64,000 bases of DNA from Anadara kagoshimensis (Eukaryota; Mollusca; Bivalvia; Arcoida; Arcidae): positions 21,696,057-21,760,056 of the forward strand of contig CM037871.1 in assembly GCA_021292105.1 (NCBI GenBank), in the 5' to 3' direction. Below are positions 12,881 through 24,500 of this stretch, one piece after another (position 1 is the stretch's first letter; each line of letters opens with the position of its first letter). The translations under genes and the position numbers were made by a program. The notes beneath the pieces are model-generated. The model worked only from the letters and a program-made list of their open reading frames with translations, did not search any database and had not been told where the DNA came from.

Positions 12881-12963
12881 CTCTTCATACAACCTCCGTT
12901 GAAGGCTGCATTCACACACTTGTAATCATACAGCAATCCTTGATTTTTATGGTCTCCACAATA
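12563..12963 (-). CDS. ASH1L: ASH1L first coding exon with 5' leader
   Basis: The exon probably starts at 12963, after a pyrimidine-rich tract ending TTGTTGTAG. A second possible acceptor lies near 12909. The start ATG at 12880-12878 gives MSRAGSIDSK. I chose it because the longer open frame upstream begins with GTG and contains the acceptor region. A tiny upstream ORF (ATG ATT ACA AGT GTG TGA) precedes it. The exon encodes about 106 residues, Ser/Asp-rich, then the conserved FSVQEANFAQGQIKLKI block. The donor is GAG|GTATAT at 12563/12562, phase 0. Confidence 0.8.
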
Positions 12964-14963
12964 CTACAACAAGTAAAGATATAAATGTTTAAAGTTACAA
13001 ACTCCAGACAAATCAATTTAACCCAATAATTAATATGATCACTTTAAGGTATAAATATCACTGAATGTGTGCTGAAAACTGTTACCTTGGGTCGCAGGTC
13101 CATAGTTAAACTTTGCTTATGAAATTAATATTATAACACTAATAGTGTATGACTAGGACCGCAAGATATAATGTTTGACAGTTATCAGGGTTTATTTTAG
13201 GACGGTTCAGTTGACAGTATATTATATGTAACAAAGGCACTTCATGGTACACATCTGAAATTTGCCAATATATATTACACCCGTGTTTAATTTTACAGCA
13301 CTAGACAACTGTTTCGGAATACAATTCTTAATCAGTAGTGCTCAGGTCAAAATTGTGAAATAATATGTACAACATGATTAGCATATCAAAAAGCACAGTT
13401 AATGAATACATAACTGCCATTTGGTTTTAGTAAGTTATCCATACCACCAGAGAGAGTTTATATGAGAAACTTCTACTTTGACAATTTAAACAAAATACAG
13501 AATATACAGAGGTCTACATGTTTGTAGAAATGGTAAAAAAATAATCTGTCCATTTAGCATTACATTCTAAAGGTGAAAAAACATCCTAAATAAATTTGCT
13601 CATCTTGTGGGACAAATCATCAAAATTATCACTTGCCAAACATTAATATTCACTGTTCTCATATAAGCTTTTTAAAAAAAAAAACAATTTTACATTATAA
13701 TGGCCTAATGGGGTTCACTAGTGTGAAAGCTTATACAGACTACAGGATGTCATCCTAAATCTTGTTTTATATGACTGGTTATGATAAAATATGTGGCATA
13801 TTCTTATAATTATTTCATTATAGCAATAAAACATCATTGGTGTGATTCCACATAAATGGGCTTCACTGCTGCACTATGTGATATGTAATTCCCCTAATGT
13901 TTATATGGAACAATATTGTTTCCATTGGATATGGCATCATTTCACTTCACATTTTCCCATTAAACAATATAATATTGTTCCAAGAAATCTCAAGGTAAAA
14001 AATTCTCCAAAACAACCTGCATAAACGTTAAGGGGTGTTGATCACATGGTATAGCAGGAAACTCCATTGTAAATAATATTTATGTGCAAACATTATAGGG
14101 TGTCAGATGTTATGCTTGTAAACAGCAATGGTGCAACATGATTCATACCACAGACCTCTGTTCAAGATTTGAACACAAATTAAATATATAATTCATGTCC
14201 CCTGCTTGACAAATCATAATGAATGACAGTCCGTATATTGTACACAATATGCTAAATTTTGTGCTCCAAGCATATAACAATCTCAAGTTTTGTAATACCG
14301 GAAACCAACCCAACAATGTTATAAAATACAACATGACATGATTGTTCTGTGTTATTTACATCTTCAAATGGTTTAAAACAATAAAGACATAAATTTATGT
14401 CCAAGGAAATACATCTGAAATTATTATTTCTTCAACAAAATTTTAAAAATTTATTTGAATTTAAAAATATTTTTACAAAATATCCAGCATGTCCTGTGTA
14501 ATAAATTTATCCAATCACCAGATGTGATTTGTCATTCCTTGTTGCAATTAATTAACAAGTATATTCGACTTTCTAATTCAATTACACTTGACCACTAAAC
14601 CCACTCATGCGTTACTAATAATTCTGGCGATACACCACAAATCAAAACAAAAGGTGAGCACTTGTTTACAATTATTCAAGGTAAACAAAGTCTACACTGT
14701 GAAAACAATTTACCATTCACATATTACATATGAACGTTTACACATCATGCAATTATCATAATTACAGCGTCACCTGATTATCAGTAACTGTAGATAAATC
14801 ACACCTTGCCACTACGATTCACACCAAAATCAATTGCGGAACCAACTCAACATGCAATTTTTGATGTCTTACCCGCCAAAACTAAACCACTTTCAAACAA
14901 AGAGGCGAGATACGATGTGTTCTACTTTATCCACTGAGAAATAAACATATTACTTTCTCTTAC
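12964..14963. other. ASH1L 5' intron
   Basis: Lies between the predicted untranslated first exon and the first coding exon. No coding exon or recognisable repeat is seen, only AT-rich sequence. Confidence 0.4.
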
Positions 14964-15570
14964 CTCAAAAGTTACAAACGTCTTTAAATATGAAATAGGA
15001 ATATACATCAAATGTAAAATTTGAAAACACAATATCATCTACGCCATTATAAATCTATTATGAACAATATGGCGTCTGCGGTCAAGACCGTATGGGATGA
15101 AAGTAAATGTTAGCGCCGAAACATAATTCAGAAGCAATATTTTAACCAATGAATCTAAAGTCAGCAATAACATTTATACTTTAAGCTATGTTGTGTAATT
15201 TCAATCGTTCAAATCAATCGTATGTCCTCTTGATTTTATACTTTGAAGGTCAAGGCTAAATTAGTAACTGAACACATCGTCCCATTCGGTTTTGAAAGGT
15301 TGTTTTGGTGCGATTCATATGCAAATATGCAGACGCTGCCTGTTGCGTTTTCTGTTGATATCGATGCCTAATAATTACTTCCCAAACGTACAAATTATCA
15401 CACAAACCTTTCATTTTCTCATCTAGTCTATAGATAAATACAGTGTGTCTCAGAGGCATATTTTACGATTCATAAATATCCCATAATGCAACATTCACAA
15501 TGACTGCCTCCACAACATATGCATGTGCCTGGCTGTTTCAATGACTTATAAATGATTTGACTCATTCAAA
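14964..15570. promoter_or_regulatory. Divergent ASH1L / DAP3 promoter interval
   Basis: A donor read on the minus strand (TTTTGAG|GTAAGAG, exon end at 14964) marks a likely untranslated ASH1L exon. A YY1-like CAATATGGCGTCTGCGG lies at about 15067-15083 and would sit near its start. The DAP3 ATG is at 15571. CpG dinucleotides are more frequent here than in the flanks. Start sites are inferred, not seen. Confidence 0.5.
15256..15459 (-). CDS. Possible 67-codon small ORF in the divergent promoter
   Basis: An ATG-initiated ORF (MPLRHTVFIYRLDEKMKGLC...) ending in LLI and a stop, read away from DAP3 and about 110 bp from its ATG. I recognise no family, and no splice signals or obvious hydrophobic segment are seen. 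It could be a microprotein, a transcript leader ORF or chance; I lean to chance. Confidence 0.15.
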   Translation of the reverse strand: MPLRHTVFIYRLDEKMKGLCDNLYVWEVIIRHRYQQKTQQAASAYLHMNRTKTTFQNRMGRCVQLLI

Positions 15571-18500
15571 ATGAGTTTTAGGGTTTTACAGAGAGTGTTA
15601 ACAAAATTATCTGGTAAGAAAAACTGGCAGCACAAAAATGCAGTTATGTGAATCGCATAATTTGAAGAAGGAGGGTTGGGTGAGGGGGGTTGTGTAAGAC
15701 TTTTTTTATTGTTGTTATTGGATTATCTTGAAACTTCTCCGTTTTTCAGTTTTATTTGGCCAGTAAGTTGTGGTATGCACAGCACAAATGAGATAAATAC
15801 AAAACTATCAAGCTTTGCATACCATCATTAAATTTTGAATATGATTTACCCTTGACACAAACCTGACACTTGGTGTCAAGGTGATAAATATGTCAATGCA
15901 ATCAAGCAAATGGGGGTTAGCTGATGTATCGTGTGATCAACACCCCAGCACAATTGTGTTTTGGAAGACATTAGCAATAATTCCTGTAAAAGCATAATTT
16001 TTATGGCATAATGCAGAGCTGCCAACTGACCCACGGGTCAAACCATCATTTGGAAATGAATTCCCGCTGACCCGCCAAGAAAGGGGCTGACCCGCAAATG
16101 ACCATAGAGTTTAAGGATTTGCAGTGTTCATTCATTACCACTTAAATCCACCTATTAATTCCCAGCAAATTTGAGTGATTACATGGGTGGACTAAGGATG
16201 TAGCGGATTAATTTTGTGCCGATATCGGGTGAAAAATCACTACATGTACTTTATTCATTTCTCTAAGAAATCACATGACAATGCACCATATTTTTAATTT
16301 TTATATCTAATTTTTAATTCTTTTGGGAGGGATGCACCCTTCTTTAAGTGGATTTCAGTCGGACACGCAATTATACAAAATAGGGTTGGCAGCTCTGTAA
16401 TGTTAACTGATATGATCCGATGGAAGTAATAGTTATGCACGAACATTAGCTGGTATCACATGGTACAGCAACAAGCTGCAACAAGCCCCATTGCATTACA
16501 ATGCTAGATGTTACAGACACATATTTTATAGGGATATGTCAGGCTGACCAATTGAATTTATTTATTTGTCCAGATTGGTACATTTTCAGTGTGCAAGGTT
16601 GCCATTTAGGTACTTTTTTTATCGTTAACTGTTTGATTTTGGTTCAATTTCCATACAAAAAGTACTTTTCATTTTATATGTCTGTTTATTTGTTTATATG
16701 GTACAAATTCGTCAAAAACGAATTAATCTGTCAAATTGGTCAGCCTGATATGTTTTTATGTGCCATGTAATGTAACCAGCAACCAAATTGTGAACAGACA
16801 GTGTTAAATTATTCAAACCAATACAGTAAACTTTAAGTCTGTCCCATTGTCTTGCAGAATTCTACAAACAACTGTTTGTAATTTTATTAGTAAACATTGC
16901 TGCCTTTAATTTAATTTTGAATATGTTATTCAATATAAGATTGAAAATTGCCTGAAATTGATTCTCTAATGAATTACAGCTAATAATTGATTATTAACTG
17001 ACTTCTTATCTACCTCTTAACATATTTATCAGATTCTGAAGTTTTTCCCTATATAGGAAGCCCTGCCTCAGACGGAACTATGATGATGTAAATACAGTAA
17101 AACCTGTTATATTGACCAACTCTTTATAAGGACCACCTGTCCGTCGCGACAATTGTCTAGCTTTAGATTTCAATTTAAAAAAGTCTTGATATACCGGTAA
17201 CAATATAATAAAAACCACCCATCTTTAAAGTCCTTATTTCTTGGTTTTTGTGTGCAGTCTATGTATTTATACAGGTTTTATTGTATTACTTAGGTCCTAT
17301 GAGCGGTCTATATATACAGGTTTTATTGTATTACTTAGGTCCTATGAGTGGTGTATATATACAGGTTTTATTGTATTATTAGGTCCTATGAGTGGTGTAT
17401 TTATACAGGTTTTATTGTATTACTTAGGTCCTATGAGCGGTCTATATATACAGGTTTTATTGTATTACTTAGGTCCTATGAGTGGTGTATTTATACAGGT
17501 TTTATTGTATTACTTAGGTCCTATGAGTGGTCTATATATACAGGTTTTATTGTATTACTTAGGTCCTATGAGCGGTCTATATATACAGGTTTTATTGTAT
17601 GACTTAGGTCCTATGAGCGGTCTATATATACAGGTTTTATTGTATTACTTAGGTCCTATGAGCGGTCTATATATAAAGGTTTTATTGTATTACTTAGGTC
17701 CTATGAGTGGTCTATATACAGGTTTTATTGTATTACTTAGGTCCTATGAGCGGTCTATATATACAGGTTTTATTGTATTACTTAGGTCCTATGAGCGGTC
17801 TATATATACAGGTTTTATTGTATTACTTAGGTCCTATGAGTGGTATTTATACAGGTTTTATTGTATTACTTAGGTCCTATGAGTGGTCTATATATACAGG
17901 TTTTATTGTATTACTTAGGTCCTATGAGTGGTCTATATATACAGGTTTTATTGTATTACTTAGGTCCTATGAGCGGTCTATATATACAGGTTTTATTGTA
18001 TTACTTAGGTCCTATGAGCGGTCTATATATAAGGTTTTATTGTATTACTTAGGTCCTATGAGTGGTCTATATATACAGGTTTTATTGTATTACTTAGGTC
18101 CTATGAGCGGTCTATATATACAGGTTTTATTGTATTACTTAGGTCCTATGAGTGGTCTATATATACAGGTTTTATTGTATTACTTAGGTCCTATGAGCGG
18201 TCTATATATACAGGTTTTATTGTATTACTTAGGTCCTATGAGCGGTCTATATATACAGGTTTTATTGTATTACTTAGGTCCTATGAGTGGTCTATATATA
18301 CAGGTTTTATTGTATTACTTAGGTCCTATGAGCGGTCTATATATACAGGTTTTATTGTATTACTTAGGTCCTATGAGCGGTCTATATATACAGGTTTTAT
18401 TGTATTACTTAGGTCCTATGAGCGGTCTATATATACAGGTTTTATTGTATTACTTAGGTCCTATGAGCGGTCTATATATACAGGTTTTATTGTATTACTT

Positions 18501-21500
18501 AGGTCCTATGAGCGGTCTATATATACAGGTTTTATTGTATTACTTAGGTCCTATGAGCGGTCTATATATACATTTTATTGTATTACTTAGGTCCTATGAG
18601 TGGTGTATTTACAGGTTTTATTGTATTACTTAGGTCCTATGAGCAGTCTATATATACAGGTTTTATTGTATTACTTAGGTCCTATGAGCGGTCTATATAT
18701 ACAGGTTTTATTGTATTACTTAGGTCCTATGAGCGGTCTATTATACAGGTTTTATTGTATTACTTAGGTCCTATGAGCGGTCTATATATACAGGTTTTAT
18801 TGTATTACTTAGGTCCTATGAGCGGTCTATATATACAGGTTTTATTGTATTACTTAGGTCCTATGAGCGGTCTATATATACAGGTTTTATTGTATTACTT
18901 AGATCCTATGAGCGGTCTATATATACAGGTTTTATTGTATTACTTAGGTCCTATGAGCGGTCTATATATACAGGTTTTATTGTATTACTTAGGTCCTATG
19001 AGCGGTCTATATATACAGGTTTTATTGTATTACTTAGGTCCTATGAGCGGTCTATATATACAGGTTTTATTGTATTACTTAGGTCCTATGAGCGGTCTAT
19101 ATATACAGGTTTTATTGTATTACTTAGGTCCTATGAGCGGTCTATATATACAGGTTTTATTGTATTACTTAGGTCCTATGAGCGGTCTATATATACAGGT
19201 TTTATTGTATTACTTAGGTCCTATGAGCGGTCTATATATACAGGTTTTATTGTATTACTTAGGTCCTATGAGCGGTCTATATATACAGGTTTTATTGTAT
19301 TACTTAGGTCCTATGAGCAGTCTATATATACAGGTTTTATTGTATTACTTAGATCCTATGAGCGGTCTATATATACAGGTTTTATTGTATTACTTAGGTC
19401 CTATGAGCGGTCTATATAATACAGGTTTTATTGTATTACTTAGGTCCTATGAGCGGTCTATATATACAGGTTTTATTGTATTACTTAGGTCCTATGAGCG
19501 GTCTATATATACAGGTTTTATTGTATTACTTAGGTCCTATGAGCGGTCTATATATACAGGTTTTATTGTATTACTTAGGTCCTATGAGCGGTCTATATAT
19601 ACAGGTTTTATTGTATGACTTAGGTCCTATGAGCGGTCTTATATTGTATGACTTAGGTCCTATGAGCGGTCTATATATACAGGTTTTATTGTATTACTTA
19701 GATCCTATGAGCGGTCTATATATAAAGGTTTTATTGTATTTAGTGATCAAAAGTATTTATGTAAAGTGATTGATATAATGTTGTTGGTAATTATGATTTC
19801 ATTTTCAGGCAATGTTAAGCCTACATACTGTATATGGCGCCATTTTTATGCCAGTTCAGATTTATTAGGAGAGATTAGTTTTAAAGAAGCACAAAAGTCA
19901 GAAGAAGATATAAAGACAGGTGTCTCTTACCGTAATGATTTACAATCCAAGCCTCGGAATCAAGCATCAGATCCTGGGATTGAAAAACCCAGTATTATTA
20001 GAACTCCACCATATAGAACCAGTGTATCAGACCCGGTATGTTTTAAATATTTATTTATTCTGATATTCCCAATCACAGATGAAATCGAGTAGGGACAAAG
20101 CATGAGTATTACTGTTCAAGTGTACAGTGTTCAATCAAGAAATATAGTAAGTGGGGTCATCCTGGCCCAGGTCTTCAATGTTTTCAAAAATTTGGTCTAC
20201 AAAATGATCTTACTTGATGCATTTTATATAAAAGATCAGTAGTGAGTCAAAGAAAATTTGGGTAGTTGATTACTCTATCAAATAATCAAATAATAATTGA
20301 AAATTTAAGCTCTGAATATAGCAAACTGCTGTATAACATGCTTGTAATAGCTAGGATCCTAAATACAAAGATGTTATGTTGTGGCATTACCTGAAGTTGA
20401 TTTTGCAGATGGCAACTATATTTAATATGTTAGTGTATTACTGTTGTTTTGGAAATTTTAATGGTCAACTTTGGAAATTCTTGTCAGTATTTTTCTTTCC
20501 TCTCCCCTCCTCTCCAATCAGCCCCTCTCCCCTCCTCTCCAGTCAGTCACTCTCCCTTCCTCTACAATCAGTCCCTCTCGGCTCCTTTTCAATCAGTCCC
20601 TCTGCCCTCCTCACCAAGCAGCTCCTCTCACCTCCTTTTCAATCAGTCCCTCTCCCATCCTCTCCAATCAGCCCCTCTCCCTTCCTCTCCAGTCAGTCAC
20701 TCTCCCTTCCTCTACAATCAGTCTCTCTCACCTCCTTTTCAATCAGTCCCTCTGCCCTCCTCACCAGTCAGCTCCTCTCACCTCCTTTTCAATCAGTCCC
20801 TCTCCCCTCCTCTTTCATTCAGCCCCTCTCCCCTCCTCTCCAATCAGTCACTCTCCCCTCCTCTACAATCAGTCCCTCTCACCTCCTTTTTAATCAGTCC
20901 CTCTCCCCTCCTCTCCAATCGGTCCCTCTCCCCTCCTCTCCAATCAGTCACTCTCCCCTCCTCTTCAATCAGTCACTCTCCCCTCCTCTACAATCAGTCC
21001 CTCTCACCTCCTTTTCAATCAGTCTCTTTCCCCTCCTCTCCAATCAGTCCCTTTTTCCTCCTCTCCAACCAGTCCCTCTCCCCTTCCAATCAGTCCCTCT
21101 CCCCTCCTTTCCAATCAGTCCCTCTCCCCTCCTCTCCAGTTAGTCTATCTCCCCTCCTCCTCAATCGGTTCCTCTCCCCTCCTCTCCAATCAGTCCCTCT
21201 CTCCTCCTCTCCAATCAGTCCCTCTCCTCTCCTCTCCAATCGGTCCCCCTCCCCTCCTCTCCAATCAGTCCCTCTCTCCTCTCCAATCAGTCCCTCTCCC
21301 CTCTTCCTCAATCAGTCCCTCTCTCCTCCTCTCCAATCAGTCCCTCTCCCCTCCTCTTCAATCAGTCCCTCTCCCCTCCTCTTCAATAAGTCCCTCTCCC
21401 CTCTTCTCAATCAGTCCATCTCCCCTCCTCTACAATCAGTCCCTCTCTCCTCCTCTCCAATCAGTCCCTCTCTCCTCCTCTACAATCAGTCCCTCTCTCC

Positions 21501-24500
21501 TCCTCTACAATCAGTCCCTCTCTCCTCCTCTCCAATCAGTCCCTCTCTCCTCCTCTACAATCAGTCCCTCTCTCCTCCTCTCCAATCAGTCCCTCTCCCC
21601 TCCTCTTCAATCAGTCCCTCTCCCCTCCTCTTCAATAAGTCCCTCTCCCCTCTTCTCCAATCAGTCCCTCTCCCCTCCTCTTCAATCAGTCCCTCTCCCC
21701 TCCTCTTCAATAAGTCCCTCTCCCCTCTTCTCCAATCAGTCCATCTCCCCTCCTCTCCAATCAGTCCCTCTCTCCTCCTCTACAATCAGTCCCTCTCTCC
21801 TCCTCTACAATCAGTCCCTCTCTCCTCCTCTACAATCAGTCCCTCTCTCCTCCTCTACAATCAGTCCCTCTCTCCTCCTCTCCAATCAGTCCCTCTCTCC
21901 TCCTCTCCAATCAGTCCCTCTCTCCTCCTCTCCAATCAGTCCCTCTCCCCTCCTCTTCAATCAGTCCCTCTCCCCTCCTCTTCAATAAGTCCCTCTCCCC
22001 TCTTCTCCAATCAGTCCATCTCCCCTCCTCTACAATCAGTCCCTCTCTCCTCCTCTCCAATCGGTTCCTCTCCCTTCCCCTACAATCAGTCCCTCTCCCC
22101 TCCTCTCCAATCGGTCCCCCTCCTCTCCTATCAGCCCCTAGTAGTATATTAGCAGCTGAGATTCAGAAGATAAACCCTGACCAATCAGTGTATTGCATCA
22201 TGTGATTGTGTTTGTATTTTGCAGGCCAAACATAAAGACATTGATGCAGGACGTTTTTATACAATCCCATCAGATGATGTGAAGCACATTTTACCGAAAC
22301 AGAAAAAGAATGATGTCAACTTAAGAAAACAAGTATGTGTGTTGTAAAGTAGTGGTGTGCGGTATTACCGGTATATACCGGTCTACCGCGGTACTGACCA
22401 GGTACCGGTAATACCAGGGTAAAGTCTTTGAATACCGATATATTAACAAACAATATTATGTTGATAATTGTTGAAATAACAGTTTGAATTTTGATGTGTT
22501 CATTTGAATTTTGTTAAAATCTTTGTTTGACGATAATCTTAAGATATTTAGATTTCAAGTTTTGAATCAACTTGGTTGAAATACAGACAATTCTGTGAAT
22601 TTTATTGTGTTAGCATCCATGATATTTTCAAAATATCCAATGCCCAAATTCCTTAGCTGTTATTTTAGATAGGAATAGATATACTACATGTATTTAGAAT
22701 CTTAATGGATGTGTGGTATACAGTGGTATTTGTTAAAATAGCGTGGTTTACCCTGGTAATTTTTTTCTGCGGTATCCTATCTCAATTGTATAGTAGTCAT
22801 AAAATGTTCAGCGTAAAATAAGCCAAAATTTTATCCACGGATATATATTTTCCCCTTTACAGTACATGTACACTGGTCATATAAAACAAACATAGTCATT
22901 TGTAATTAATTTTTCCTTTGGAGAGTCTAGCTTTAATTTCATTATCTTTAGATATATATTTTATGATTTTACAGATACAGACCTTTCAAGAAGCATGTAT
23001 AATGGTTAGGAAACCGGCTCTTGAAGCTATAGACCTCATCCAGAATCACATAAACTATGACTTACCGGCACCAAAAATAATGCTCTGTATCCTTTACTAA
23101 TGAATCATTGTACTATCATGTCATGGAGGCTGCAGTGGTTAAGACAGTGGTCATCAAGGTTTCAAACCCAAAACATCTCACTGCTGTCGGTTAGACCCTG
23201 GAACTACCAGTAATCAGAAAGGTGCATTTCCTTGTTGTAGGCCTTTATTGGTTGGTTCAATATCAGTATAATTGACTGAGTGTTCTGTAATGTGTATCTG
23301 TGAATCTGTGGGCAAGAGTACCAGTACTCTAAAGGTTGTTGTGGTTACATACATGTATTTAATTCAAACCAGATCACAAATACTTACACAAAACCCATGC
23401 ATTACATGTGATTGATTATTGAGATGAATGAGAAAAACTTAATTTGAAATAGATGGAAAATTGTTGATGTGATGTAAAACAACATTCAACCATCATTTTA
23501 CATAAAATTACATTGGTGGTAATGGTTTATCAGTTAAGGTGTTAGCCTGTAAAACCAAGGCTTTTCACCTTCATGGGTGGGACCCTGGGTGACCACATAT
23601 GGGAAAGGATTTGTTTGTTGTTGTAGGCCTGTACCAGAATAATGGTCAGAGTGGTCTCTGGTGTTTATCTGTAAATTTTCTGGCAAGTGTACAAGTACTC
23701 TTTAAGACTAGATTCTGTCATAAGTGTGTACCAATACACAGGAGATCACAAGCTCTTGGCAACAAATTAATTTATTTTTAATTTATGGTCTCCCTTAGAA
23801 AAGTTTTATTAAAAAATTAAAATTATATCTTCTCATCAATAGATGAAAAATCATTGATATGACATAGAAGAATGTATAACCAACCAGGCGTCAATGATTT
23901 ATATATATATATATCCTAACAATTTTGTTTATTTGTATGAATTATAATCTTTAACATTATTAAGATGGCGAAGATGGAGCTGGGAAGTCTTATAGCTTGT
24001 TCCATGTCATTCATCATTGTTACAACCAAAATTGGATGATTTTACATATACCATGGCGTATGTATCTTATAATATAATGGATAAGCTATGAATAGCGCAA
24101 CTATGCAACCCTACACTCGCCTTTCCCCCCACCGTAATCAGTATACATGCAGCATGTCTACTGTTTGTATACTTTCTGAAAATAAAGCCACGCATGTTAT
24201 GTTTATGTGACAAACATGCACATGTCTTGTTTAAAGCGGAAAACATTTTCAGATTTATCAGTATCTTTTTGCATACCAAATGTAAATAATGATTATTCTG
24301 AGTTTCATTTGTTTGTTATATATCTACCCAGGGATTTTTCTGGGTATCCACAGGGTCCGGTAAAGGGACCCATTCCCAATGCGAAAAAACATACATTTTT
24401 CCCAATTCTGTAGTAAAAAATTTCCAATTAGCTATGTTTATCAATTTTTTGTGAAAAAAAATTTAACAAGATCATCAACATCATATTCGGAGGATATCTC

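Noticed and set aside
17258-19740. Regular repeats suggestive of a CRISPR array
   Set aside because: No unique spacers: the units are head-to-tail and the host is an animal with introns.
17241-19769. Several ORFs of 70-346 codons
   Set aside because: All are readings of the 45-bp minisatellite inside DAP3 intron 1.
20376-22152. ORFs of 140-567 codons, Ser/Pro/Leu-rich
   Set aside because: Products of a stop-free polypyrimidine tandem array in DAP3 intron 2; several frames are open at once.
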